A stretch of 38,617 bases of DNA from Streptomyces sp. SID14478 (GTDB taxonomy: Bacteria > Actinomycetota > Actinomycetes > Streptomycetales > Streptomycetaceae). The notes beneath the pieces were generated by a model, which was given only the letters and a program-made list of their open reading frames with translations, did not search any database and was not told the DNA's origin. The translations under genes were made by a program, and so were the position numbers. How positions within the stretch are numbered: the stretch's first letter is position 1; each line of letters begins with the position of its first letter. This document shows, one piece after another, positions 1 to 7,749 of the stretch. The stretch lies in assembly GCF_010548525.1 (NCBI RefSeq), contig NZ_JAAGMG010000209.1:1-38617 (forward strand). The letters run 5' to 3'.

Positions 1-403
1 GCGTGCTCGCCGCGCCGCGCCTGCGGGCCCGCAGCGCGAGCACGCTGCCCAGCCACTCCGGCAGGGAGCGCCCCCGGCGCCGTACGAGAGCGAGCAGCAG
101 CAGAACGGCGGCGACCGCGCCCGTGGCGGTCATCGCGACCATGTTGTCGGCGACCCAGCCGCACACCACGAGGGCGGCGGCGAGCTCGATCAGCACGAGC
201 CGCTGCGCACGGAACGAGCCGCCACGGCCGGAGCGCGACTTCAAATGAGGTGAGGCGCTGGACGGCTGTGCCTGCTGCCCCGGATGTCCTTGACCAGGAG
301 GCATGTGCGGCATCTGTGAAGAGGAAGGAGATCCCTGCCCAGAACGGTCACCCGATCGTGACCCCGATTGCGACCGCGATCGAGCCCGCGTTGCGGAAGC
401 CAT
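1..403 (-). CDS. eccE: EccE, type VII secretion core membrane protein (N-terminal part)
   Basis: An open frame on the minus strand starts at ATG 403 and runs off the left edge without a stop, giving 134 residues. The first ~60 residues are Ser/Gln/Pro/Gly-rich and should be cytoplasmic. Two closely spaced hydrophobic stretches follow (about 68-83 and 88-106), then a basic Arg-rich segment. This layout, a disordered head, a two-helix hairpin and an ELAAAL...ALVRRRGR-type sequence, is that of actinobacterial EccE, which sits at the edge of the ESX membrane complex. The gene is divergent from eccB. A GGAG lies only 2 nt before the ATG, with a G-run further upstream, so the exact start is uncertain. 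The rest of the protein is outside the window. Confidence 0.8.
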   Translation of the reverse strand, partial: MASATRARSRSQSGSRSGDRSGQGSPSSSQMPHMPPGQGHPGQQAQPSSASPHLKSRSGRGGSFRAQRLVLIELAAALVVCGWVADNMVAMTATGAVAAVLLLLALVRRRGRSLPEWLGSVLALRARRRGAAST

Positions 404-655
404 CACTCCAAACCCCCCGAACTCTCCCGAAATCCCATGCCCAAAGGTCCCTCACAAGGCTCCACAGTCCTGCCCGGAAGGCCTCAGCACCCTACCCGTG
501 CCACACGCACAACGTCGTAACAGGCATAGTAGGGGCCGGGTCTGACAGCCACGGCGTCGCCGGCGACCACCGCCGCACTTCACAGCCGGGCGTCAGCCGA
601 TCGAAGACGGGGGAATACGCCCCCACGGCTCCGCACGGGGAGAGAGCGGACACAG

Positions 656-2200
656 ATGGCATCACGGCGGGACGAACTCAACGCCTACACCTTCGCGAAG
701 CGCCGCACTTTGGCGTCCTTCCTCCAGCCCTCTCCGTCGGGCTCCGAGGAGGGCGCGCCGCGGCCGCTGCGGGCGGTACTGCCCGGCACGATCGTCGGTG
801 TGGTGGTCCTCGCGGTCTTCGGCGGCATCGGGATGTTCAGCCCCGCGGCCCCGAAGGGCTGGAAGGAGCCGTACAAGAACGTCATCGTGGCGAGCAAGTC
901 CACGACCCGCTACGTGATCATGCGGACGGGCAAGAAGGACCAGGCCCAGCTCCACCCGGTCCTCAACATGGCCTCCGCCAAGCTCCTCCTCGACGACGGC
1001 CGCCAGGACAGCGTGATGACCGTCCAGGAGTCGGTGCTCGACAGCGGCAAGATCCCGCACGGCGCCACCGTCGGCATCCCGTACGCCCCCGACCGTCTGC
1101 CCTCCTCCGACGAGGCCTCCGCGCAGAAGCGCTGGATGGTGTGCGAGCGGCCCACCAGCGGCGGCGAGGTTCAGCAGGCGACGTTCGTGCTCGGCAAGAA
1201 CGACCGCGCGAAGACGGACAGCACCGACCGGCTGACCGGCGGCGAGCTGATGTACGTCGTCTCCGACGACAAGGCCAAGACCGAGTACATCGTCGACGCC
1301 AAGGGCACCAAGTACACGCTGTCGGCCACCGACAGCCTCCAGAAGCAGCAACTGCTGCGCGCCCTCGACGCGTTCGGCCACACGCCGCAGAAGGTCTCCG
1401 ACGAGTGGCTGGCCACGCTGCACGACGGCACGCCCGTCGCCTTCCCGACGGTCGACGGCACCGCGAACACCCCCTCGCACAACACCGGTTCGCTGGACGC
1501 GGCGAACAACAAGGTCGGCAAGGTGCTCGTCACCAAGAACGCCACGAACGGGGTGCAGTACTACGTGGTCCTGCCGGACCGCATCGCGACGGTCACGCCG
1601 TTCACCGCGCAGCTCCTGCTCGCCAGCAAGGACCTGTCCGGGGCGAACCCGAACAGCGAGGCCCAGCAGGTGGCGCTCGGCCAGATCGTCACCGACGGCA
1701 CCTTCGCCGGCGACAAGAACTGGCCCGAGCAGCAGGCAAAGACCGTCAACGACGCGGCCGCGACCGGCAACGGCCGCAACGTCATCTGCAACACCCTGCG
1801 CGGCGTCGGCGCGAACAACCGCACCACGCTGAGCACATGGGCGGGCGACGACTTCCCGGTCGCGCTGGCCACCGGCTCCTCCAGCACGTACGTCACTCCC
1901 GGCTCCGGCCAGCTGTTCAAGCAGGTCCAGAACACGGGCACCTCGGGCGGCCTGTTCCTGGTGACGGACACGGGCCTGCGCTACGCACTCCAGTCGAACA
2001 GCGACGGCGACGCGAACGGCACGGCGGTCGACCAGTCCAAGAAGCGCGACAAGCAGCTCCTCCAGGAGACCCAGATCGCCCGTACCCGCCTCGGGTACGA
2101 GAAGGCGAAGACAACCGACATCCCGGTCGAGTGGTCGAAGTTCCTGCCGACGGGCCCGGCCCTGTCGTCGGGCGCGGCGCGCCAGCCGCAGGGTTCGTAG
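656..2200 (+). CDS. eccB: EccB, type VII secretion core protein
   Basis: The product has 514 residues, the usual EccB size. The N-terminal RRDELNAYTFAKRR segment (residues 4-17) matches the family signature. A single membrane helix lies at about 41-61, followed by a long extracytoplasmic region with conserved YVIM, AKLLLDD and PFTAQLLL-type segments. EccB is a core subunit of the ESX/type VII secretion membrane complex, anchored by one helix with a repeat-containing domain outside the membrane. A GGGGAGAG ribosome binding site precedes the ATG. The gene is divergent from eccE and 20 bp ahead of mycP, so eccB-mycP is probably one operon. The 252-bp eccE-eccB gap must hold both promoters; I see no strong sigma-70-like pair in it. 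Confidence 0.93.
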   Translation: MASRRDELNAYTFAKRRTLASFLQPSPSGSEEGAPRPLRAVLPGTIVGVVVLAVFGGIGMFSPAAPKGWKEPYKNVIVASKSTTRYVIMRTGKKDQAQLHPVLNMASAKLLLDDGRQDSVMTVQESVLDSGKIPHGATVGIPYAPDRLPSSDEASAQKRWMVCERPTSGGEVQQATFVLGKNDRAKTDSTDRLTGGELMYVVSDDKAKTEYIVDAKGTKYTLSATDSLQKQQLLRALDAFGHTPQKVSDEWLATLHDGTPVAFPTVDGTANTPSHNTGSLDAANNKVGKVLVTKNATNGVQYYVVLPDRIATVTPFTAQLLLASKDLSGANPNSEAQQVALGQIVTDGTFAGDKNWPEQQAKTVNDAAATGNGRNVICNTLRGVGANNRTTLSTWAGDDFPVALATGSSSTYVTPGSGQLFKQVQNTGTSGGLFLVTDTGLRYALQSNSDGDANGTAVDQSKKRDKQLLQETQIARTRLGYEKAKTTDIPVEWSKFLPTGPALSSGAARQPQGS

Positions 2201-2220
2201 GGCGCACGGGGGACCAACTG

Positions 2221-3489
2221 ATGCGACACGTAAGCCACTTGAGTCACTTCGGCCACTTGAGCCGCAGGACGCTGCTGGTGATGGCGGCGACGGCCCTGAC
2301 CGCGACGGCGACGACCACCTTCCTGCTGCCGGCGGCCCCGGCGGCCGCGGACGACCAGTGCGAGTTCGGCAAGACCACGTACAAGGGCCGCCCCTGGGCA
2401 CTGCAGCGCGTCAACCTCGACGAGCTGTGGCAGGAGGCGACCGGCAAGAACGTACGGGTCGCGGTCATCGACACGGGCGTCGACATCAAGAACCCGCAGC
2501 TCACGTCCGCCGTGGACGCCAAGAGCGGCAAGAACTACCTCAAGAAGAAGATCAAGGGCGAGACGAACCAGGAGTGGGGCAACGCGTCCGGCACCACGGA
2601 CACCGTCGGCCATGGCACGCGCGTGGCCGGCATCATCGCCGCCCGCAAGGGCAAGGGCACCGGCTTCGTGGGCCTGGCACCCGCCGCGAAGATCATCCCG
2701 ATCAAGCAGAACGACGCGGAGGGCACCGGCACCGCCGAGACCCTCGCCCTGGCGATCAACCACGCCGTCACCCAGGGCGCCGACGTCATCAACATCTCCC
2801 AGGACACGGCAAACGCCGCCGAACCCGCGCCCGAGCTCCAGCAGGCGGTCGACGCGGCTCTGAACAAGAAGATCGTCGTCGTGGCCTCGGCCGGGAACGA
2901 CGGCCTGGGCGGCAAGGCGGGCCGCACCTACCCGGCGTCCTACCCCGGCGTCCTCGCCGTCGCCGCCTCCGACCGCAACAACGAACGCGCCTCCTTCTCG
3001 CAGGCGGGCGAGTGGCTCGGCGTCGCCGCCCCCGGCGTCGACATGATCTCCACGGTCCCGCAGGGCGGCCAGTGCTCCGACAACGGCACGAGCTTCTCGG
3101 CCCCGTACGTGGCCGGCGTGGCAGCCCTCCTCAAGGAGAAGCACGCCGACTGGTCCGCGGCCCAGATCGTCGCCCAGATCGAACAGACCGCGGAACGCTC
3201 GATCCCCGGCGCCGACGAGTACGTCGGCTGGGGCGTGATCGACCCGGTGGCGGCCCTCACGGACGACGACCACCCGGTCGAGTCCCCCTCCCCCCAGGCG
3301 GCAGGCCCCCAGGCCGAGCCCCCCAAGGTCCCGCCCCTCCACTTCGGCGAAACAGCCGACGAACGCAACTCCCGCCTCGCGAGCTACGTCCTGGTCGGCG
3401 GCCTGGTAGCGGTCGCGGGCCTCGGCGGCGCGGCGGTGGCGGTACGGGATGCGCGGCGTCGGCGGGCGGGGGTTGGACGGGGGGTGTGA
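2221..3489 (+). CDS. mycP: Mycosin MycP, type VII secretion-associated subtilisin-like serine protease (copy 1)
   Basis: The 422-residue product has an N-terminal signal sequence after a twin-arginine-like SRRTLLV, a subtilase domain, a Pro-rich linker and a C-terminal membrane helix (about 387-408) followed by Arg. The catalytic triad is visible: Asp84 in VAVIDTGVD, His131 in HGTRVAG and Ser291 in GTSFSAP, with oxyanion-hole Asn226 in SAGND. Mycosins are membrane-anchored proteases outside the membrane that stabilise the ESX complex and process some substrates. The ATG at 2221 has GGGGGA upstream and lies 20 bp after eccB. The first 14 residues (HVSHLSHFGHLS) are an unusual His-rich lead-in. 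The frame is open upstream back to 250, but that part is antisense to eccE and shadows eccB. A second mycosin lies at 10489-11766. Confidence 0.94.
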   Translation: MRHVSHLSHFGHLSRRTLLVMAATALTATATTTFLLPAAPAAADDQCEFGKTTYKGRPWALQRVNLDELWQEATGKNVRVAVIDTGVDIKNPQLTSAVDAKSGKNYLKKKIKGETNQEWGNASGTTDTVGHGTRVAGIIAARKGKGTGFVGLAPAAKIIPIKQNDAEGTGTAETLALAINHAVTQGADVINISQDTANAAEPAPELQQAVDAALNKKIVVVASAGNDGLGGKAGRTYPASYPGVLAVAASDRNNERASFSQAGEWLGVAAPGVDMISTVPQGGQCSDNGTSFSAPYVAGVAALLKEKHADWSAAQIVAQIEQTAERSIPGADEYVGWGVIDPVAALTDDDHPVESPSPQAAGPQAEPPKVPPLHFGETADERNSRLASYVLVGGLVAVAGLGGAAVAVRDARRRRAGVGRGV

Positions 3490-3523
3490 CACGGCGTCTC
3501 CCCGCGGGGGCCGCGTCGCGCGC

Positions 3524-3811
3524 CTACTGCCGACGGAACCGAACGTAACCGTCCAGCAGGGCCAGCAGGACCAGGCCGCTCACAAACACGACCCCGGCCA
3601 TCCTGACGTTCCCGCGCCGATCGAGCCCAAGGCCCACCAGGCTCAGCGCACAACCGGCGGCGGCCAACGCGGAGTCGAACCAGACCCCGAACCAGGCCTG
3701 CTGCACCGCTCGACCCAGCATGGCGGCGGCGAACAGGGCGCCGAGAAGCATGTGGGCGCGGCGCTCGTCCTGGCGCCTTGCGAGGCGGTGTTCGAGCAGT
3801 TCGCTTTGCAT
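3524..3811 (-). CDS. Small hypothetical membrane protein
   Basis: The product has 95 residues, starting at the ATG at 3811 (MQSELLEHRLARRQDERRAH). This start is preceded by AAGGA seven bases upstream. The frame is open further upstream to 3925, but that part covers an inverted repeat and is probably untranslated. A basic helical head is followed by three hydrophobic segments (about 21-40, 45-58, 66-87) and a basic tail, so it should be a small integral membrane protein. It ends about 35 bp from the convergent mycP. A 30-bp inverted repeat lies 34-63 bp upstream of the start and suggests regulation by a dimeric repressor. I do not recognise the family. Confidence 0.65.
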   Translation of the reverse strand: MQSELLEHRLARRQDERRAHMLLGALFAAAMLGRAVQQAWFGVWFDSALAAAGCALSLVGLGLDRRGNVRMAGVVFVSGLVLLALLDGYVRFRRQ

Positions 3812-3844
3812 GGTGCGTTCCTTTACAGGCCTCTGTCGGAGGTA

Positions 3845-3874
3845 CTGATATCTGGCGCCAGAGCCAGATACCAG
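3845..3874. promoter_or_regulatory. Candidate operator: 12-bp inverted repeat
   Basis: Left arm CTGATATCTGGC (3845-3856) and right arm GCCAGATACCAG (3863-3874) are complementary at 11 of 12 positions around a 6-bp spacer. The site lies between the minus-strand start at 3811 and the plus-strand gene at 4171. A second, looser pair GGTACA/TGTACC (3874-3879, 3894-3899) overlaps its right edge. It is the size of a TetR/PadR/GntR-type dimer site, but no such regulator is seen in the window. The rest of the 359-bp gap (3812-4170) shows only a small GCCTG/CAGGC hairpin at 4133-4146 and no gene. Confidence 0.5.
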
Positions 3875-4170
3875 GTACATGGCACCAGTCACCTGTACCG
3901 GCTGTTCGTCGAGTAGGACGTTCACTGCGAGGAATGCACCACTAACGAGCCACTCCTGTGCGGGACCCCGAAATTCACCCTTGCGGTTGCCTTCTGACAG
4001 CCCCCGAGCACGGGCGTGCAGAAGGCTTTCTCCTCTTTCGGATGGCTACCACGGCGGTGTCGCGCCGGGGTGGTGTGCGGGCATCGAGGGGTGCGTTCCC
4101 GGTGGTAGCTTCCCTGCCGACGGCGCCATTAGGCCTGCGTACAGGCAAAGTTGACAGAGGGAGAGCCTCC

Positions 4171-4476
4171 TTGGCCGGTGAACTCGGAGTGGGGCCAGGA
4201 GTCCTGAGGCAGGGCGCCAAGGACATGGTCGAAATCCTGAAGCCGGTCAAGAAAGTGGACCTGGGCGACGCGGGCGACCTGGCCACCAAGATCGGGAACG
4301 ACGATTCGGCCGCGGCGCTGGTGACGTTCTGCGCGACGTGGGAGTCGGGGGCCGAATTCCTGGCCGACTGCGCGGCGAGCCTGGCCGACGGACTCGCCCA
4401 GGCCAATGGGGACTTCGAGGACACGGACGAGGCGATCCGTGACGCGGTGAGGTCCGTCAAGAAGGCGTTGGCCTGA
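4171..4476 (+). CDS. Small helical protein of the effector operon (WXG100-like size)
   Basis: The product has 101 residues from the TTG at 4171, chosen because a GAGGGAGAG ribosome binding site ends 4-5 bases before it. An ATG at 4225 is the alternative. The sequence is predicted to be mostly helical and acidic, with no signal peptide or membrane segment (LKPVKKVDLGDAGDLATKIG, then CATWESGAEFLAD). A WES triplet stands where a WxG turn could be, but the motif is not canonical. It is followed 51 bp later by the putative secreted effector, so a role as partner, chaperone or co-secreted protein is inferred from size and position only. Confidence 0.6.
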   Translation: MAGELGVGPGVLRQGAKDMVEILKPVKKVDLGDAGDLATKIGNDDSAAALVTFCATWESGAEFLADCAASLADGLAQANGDFEDTDEAIRDAVRSVKKALA

Positions 4477-4527
4477 CGGAACTGATCCGGGCTCAGATAC
4501 AGGAACCAGAACGGGGATTGCGCACTC

Positions 4528-5823
4528 ATGGGAGCCACGCTCGGGTCGACCGACGACCCGAAGGACCTCATCCCGGGTGAAGCGGGCAAGCTCGGCGACA
4601 TCGAGACCGAGCTCAACAAGTGGGCGGACAAGTTCGAGAAGATCGGCGACGGCCTCCGTGCCCTGCGCATCAAGGGCTGGGTCGGCCAGGCCAGCGACGC
4701 CTTCTGGCCCACGTTGGGCAAGGAGAAGACCAACTGGTACTACGCCGGCGACGCGATGTCCGGCGCGGCCAAGGCGGTCTACGCGTACGCCACCACGTTG
4801 ACCTGGGCGCAGGGCCAGGCCACCACTGCGATCGCGAACTGGAAGAAGGGCGACCACGAAGGCGCCGAACATCTGCTGAGCGGCGCGCGCAAGCAGCTCA
4901 AGGAAGAGGCCGAGAAGCTCACCAAGAAGCTTCACGGCCTCGCCGGCGACGCCAAGGACGCCCCGAGTTGGCTGGTGGGCATCCGGAGCGGGGTCGACAC
5001 CAAGAAATGGGCGGAGGACCACGGGGTCGGCAAGAGCGCCATCGCGCCCGAGGCATGGGCCAAGGAGAAGAAGTCCTGGTTCGGCACCGATGACAACCCG
5101 CGCCACAGGGAACAGGAATGGGGCAAGGGCGAGGACGGCTCTTGGTACCTGAGGGACAAATCCGCGGCCGGAACCGACGAGGAACCTGGACCCGGTGGCA
5201 GGAAGGGCGAGTGGAGCATCAAGCTCGCCGAATGGTCCGGCAAGGCCAGCGTGTGGTCGGACGGCATCGACGGCGATGGCAAGTGGGGCGACACCAAGTA
5301 CAAGTACGCGGCCGGCGTCCAGACGCTGGGTGTGGACGGTTCGATCGGTGCCAGTGTCACCAACGGGCAGTTCCAGGCCGGCGTTTCAGGCTCCGCGTAC
5401 CTCGCCCAGGCGTCGGCCGAGGGGGGTCTGGAGTACGGCTACGTCGGGGCGCAGGGCGAGGCGAAGGCCTTTGTGGGAGCGGACGCGGGCGCGAAACTCT
5501 CGGCCGGCAAAGACGGTGTGCACGCCGGTGCGGAGGCGTTTGCCGGAGCCAAGGCGACCGGTTCGGCCTCCGCCGACGTCGCCGGAGTCGGCGCCGGTGT
5601 CAACGGCGAGGCCTGGGCCGGTGTGGGCGCCGAGGCCCACGCCGACATGGGCATGAAGGACGGCAAGTTCACCATCGGCGGAGACGTCGGAGCCGGGTTG
5701 GGCGTCGGCGGCAAGGTCGGATTCAATGTCACCGTCGACCCCGGCAAACTGGCCGATGCGCTCGGCGACGGTGCCGATGCCGCGGGCGACGCCTGGGACA
5801 GTACCGTCGGCAGCTGGCTCTAG
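4528..5823 (+). CDS. Putative type VII-secreted effector with WXG domain and Ala/Gly-rich C-terminal domain
   Basis: The product has 431 residues. Residues about 8-105 look like the N-terminal type VII secretion signal domain found on actinobacterial polymorphic toxins: DDPKDLIPGEAGKL, a helix, GWVGQASDAF (Trp51-x-Gly53), then another long helix with a Y71-xxx-D75 pattern like the YxxxD/E export signal. Residues about 110-150 are charged and coiled-coil-like. Residues about 150-260 form a Trp-rich linker. Residues about 265-415 are a low-complexity region of alternating Ala/Gly/Val/Glu suggestive of repeated beta-strands (AGAEAFAGAKATGSASAD type), ending in DPGKLADALGDGADAAGD. The function of this C-terminal region is not known to me; membrane association is only a guess. 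It lies between a small helical protein and a possible partner gene at 5872. Confidence 0.7.
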   Translation: MGATLGSTDDPKDLIPGEAGKLGDIETELNKWADKFEKIGDGLRALRIKGWVGQASDAFWPTLGKEKTNWYYAGDAMSGAAKAVYAYATTLTWAQGQATTAIANWKKGDHEGAEHLLSGARKQLKEEAEKLTKKLHGLAGDAKDAPSWLVGIRSGVDTKKWAEDHGVGKSAIAPEAWAKEKKSWFGTDDNPRHREQEWGKGEDGSWYLRDKSAAGTDEEPGPGGRKGEWSIKLAEWSGKASVWSDGIDGDGKWGDTKYKYAAGVQTLGVDGSIGASVTNGQFQAGVSGSAYLAQASAEGGLEYGYVGAQGEAKAFVGADAGAKLSAGKDGVHAGAEAFAGAKATGSASADVAGVGAGVNGEAWAGVGAEAHADMGMKDGKFTIGGDVGAGLGVGGKVGFNVTVDPGKLADALGDGADAAGDAWDSTVGSWL

Positions 5824-5871
5824 CGTCTGTCCCGGCCCGAGCCGGCGTTCACCGTAAGGATGGGATCCACC

Positions 5872-6396
5872 ATGGCAGCCTCGTTGCCGGTCAAGATTTC
5901 CTTTGCCCTGCCGGACGGTTGGCAGGCGGCTCCACCCGACGAGGTGGGGGCGCCGAACGTGGCGTTCGTCGCCCTGCATCCCGCATCCATCGACGACGGG
6001 TTCACGGCGAACATCACCCTCTCCGGCGAGATGCGCAACGACGGCGCCACCATCGCGCAGATCGCGGCCGAGTCGGTGCCACGCCTGGAGCAGGGCGGGT
6101 CGGTGCGCGTCCTCAAGAAGACCGAGATCGGAACACCGGACCTTCCCGGGCTCACGGATTCCCCTGGAATCGTACAGGACTTGGTCCTCTCGACCACGTT
6201 GCGGGGGGAGCCCGTCGAGCTGTGCCAGAGCCAGGTGTATCTCGGCCTCGAGGACGTATGGAACCCCGCTCAGCGCGCTGTGATCGAGATCGTCCTTACC
6301 GCGAAACAGAACCAGATCGGTGAAGTCATCGATGACTACAAGCAATTCCTGCGCACGGTGGGCCCGGGTGAGGATTCCGCGCCGCAGGCCGGTTAG
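5872..6396 (+). CDS. LpqN/DUF1795-like protein (Mog1/PsbP-like fold), possible partner or immunity protein
   Basis: The product has 174 residues from the ATG at 5872, which has AAGGA 11 bases upstream. An in-frame ATG at 5860 is too close to that site. The pattern ISFALPDGWQAAPP, then ALHPASIDDGFTANITLSGE, then repeated QDLVLSTT and IEIVLTAKQNQIGEVIDDY, resembles the LpqN/LpqT and DUF1795 families, which have a Mog1/PsbP-like fold. Unlike LpqN it has no signal peptide or lipobox and should be cytoplasmic. It follows the effector gene by 48 bp, the place where immunity genes often stand. Similar proteins are common next to actinobacterial type VII secretion substrates. The immunity role is inferred from position. 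Confidence 0.65.
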   Translation: MAASLPVKISFALPDGWQAAPPDEVGAPNVAFVALHPASIDDGFTANITLSGEMRNDGATIAQIAAESVPRLEQGGSVRVLKKTEIGTPDLPGLTDSPGIVQDLVLSTTLRGEPVELCQSQVYLGLEDVWNPAQRAVIEIVLTAKQNQIGEVIDDYKQFLRTVGPGEDSAPQAG

Positions 6397-6405
6397 CCAC
6401 CGGCC
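6387..6405. terminator. Short GC-rich hairpin between convergent genes
   Basis: GGCCGGT (6387-6393) and ACCGGCC (6399-6405) form a 7-bp stem with a 5-nt loop. It overlaps the end of the gene at 5872-6396 and faces the minus-strand gene ending at 6424. There is no T-run, so it is a weak candidate for a bidirectional terminator. Confidence 0.35.
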
Positions 6406-6423
6406 GCCGCCGGACGAGCTTTC

Positions 6424-7143
6424 TCAGGCAGATGCCCAGACCTGTGTGGGAATCCGGTCGAGCACGTCGCAGAGATAGTCGAGCCGCTCCTCCAGGGTCT
6501 GCGGCGAAAGGGTCCCGGTGTACCAGGTGAACAGCTCGTCGTCACGGACGCGAAGGGGATTGTTCCGAGCCCGCTGATCGGACAGAAGAAAGGCCCGGAA
6601 GTCGTCGCTCAGCACGCGCCTGGCGAAATCCTCGTCATGCGTGTCGAATCGGAACTTGTCGTCGAATTCCGGAACACCGAGCAGTTTCCTGGGCCCTCGG
6701 CCCATCACCCTGTCGAACTTTCCGGGCCGCCTCAGATTCAGGTACGGTGCCGAGCCGGGAGCCGAGACGAGGATCATCGACTCGATCGTGAGCTTCTTGC
6801 TCTCTCCGGCCTGGCCGCTGCCGGAGGCCGGGTTCGAGTACCGGTACTCGAAGCACTTGAACGAACGGCCACGGAACTCCCCGGTGATGTAGTGCCAGGC
6901 CGTCAGGTTGGAGCCGCTGCCCGGCATGGGGCCCACACCGCAGTACTCGGTGGCCCGTCCGGCCGCACGCCGTTCGTGCGCCCAGCCGCGCTCCGCGGCG
7001 ACCTGTTCGAGCTCCGCCCACTCTCTCCGGGTTCTCTTGTCCGCCTGGTTGCTGCGTACGAATGCCCTGATGACCAAGGTGAACATTCCTGCAACGAACA
7101 CGAACAAGAGGACCTTCACCAAGATCCCAACCAGCTGCTCCAT
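6424..7143 (-). CDS. Membrane-anchored hypothetical protein
   Basis: The product has 239 residues. One N-terminal membrane helix (about 5-26, VGILVKVLLFVFVAGMFTLV) is followed by a charged helix (about 30-55) and a globular cytoplasmic domain. The domain has FRGRSFKCFEYRY near residue 90-103, LTIESMILVSAPG in the middle and an LSPQTLEERLDYLCDVLDRI helix at the end. The layout recalls DUF3137-like proteins, but I do not recognise the family firmly. Only a weak GAG precedes the ATG. It is convergent with the effector set and the only minus-strand gene between 3812 and 20575. Nothing in its sequence ties it to secretion. Confidence 0.75.
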   Translation of the reverse strand: MEQLVGILVKVLLFVFVAGMFTLVIRAFVRSNQADKRTRREWAELEQVAAERGWAHERRAAGRATEYCGVGPMPGSGSNLTAWHYITGEFRGRSFKCFEYRYSNPASGSGQAGESKKLTIESMILVSAPGSAPYLNLRRPGKFDRVMGRGPRKLLGVPEFDDKFRFDTHDEDFARRVLSDDFRAFLLSDQRARNNPLRVRDDELFTWYTGTLSPQTLEERLDYLCDVLDRIPTQVWASA

Positions 7144-7397
7144 GGCTCGAGATTATTGCGGATGCCGTGTGCTCCTGTGAACTGAGCCCGACTTCGGCAT
7201 CGTGCCGGCGATCGCACTTGGTGAAGATCCTTCGTTGATGTCGCGCAGAGCCCATGAAGTAAAAGGATGTGCCTGGTTTTGAGCGAAGCGCCGCCCCGTG
7301 CGCCTCCTGAGTGCGCCCTGCGCTGAGCGTTCCGCCAAGCCTCTAGTACGCCTCGGGCTCCTGCCCGCCCCCCTGATCACCTGGAATGGAACGCACC

Positions 7398-7749
7398 ATG
7401 ACCAATTCTCGTCCGTCCGCGCCAACGGGCCGTCTCGGCCGTAGCCGCAGGCACGCTGCTCGTCGGCTGCTCGGCTTCGGTCAGCGTAGGCAATTCCGAT
7501 CCGAAGATGTCGAAGGAAAAGCTCGCCGACACGGTCGCGGAGAAGCTCGCTTCTCAGGCGGGACAGCCGAAGCCGGACATGTCCTGCCCCGAGGACCTCG
7601 AGGGCAAGGTCGGCACCACGACGCGCTGCACGCTGACGGCCTCCGACGGCAGCACCTTGGGTGTGAACATCAAGGTCACCTCGGTGAAGGGCGACCGGAT
7701 CAACTTCGACGCCGAGGCCGACAAGACGGGTTCCCCGGCGAAGAGCTGA
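7398..7749 (+). pseudogene. DUF4333 lipoprotein gene with an apparent frameshift between start and lipobox
   Basis: The ATG at 7398 (GGAA seven bases upstream) opens a frame beginning MTNSRPSA. About 20 bases later the lipoprotein continues in the next frame: QRAVSAVAAGTLLVGC is a good signal peptide with lipobox LLVGC (Cys codon 7468-7470). It is followed by a DUF4333 domain with CPEDLEGKVGTTTRC and KVTSVKGDRINFD, ending at 7749. In the lipobox frame a TGA lies at 7399-7401 and no ATG, GTG or TTG occurs before the lipobox. Removing one base near 7417-7424 would join the two parts. The product would be a ~115-residue secreted lipoprotein. A real mutation, a sequencing error or recoding are all possible. 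The start of the mature domain at 7507 (MSKEKL) lacks a signal peptide. Confidence 0.7.

Noticed and set aside
250..2220. Long plus-strand open frame continuing upstream of mycP
   Set aside because: It overlaps eccB in another frame and antisense eccE, is Arg/Pro-rich shadow sequence, and the mycosin has its own start and ribosome binding site at 2221.
662..3492. Long minus-strand open frames opposite eccB and mycP
   Set aside because: They are GC-rich antisense shadows without domains; the plus-strand genes are clearly recognised.
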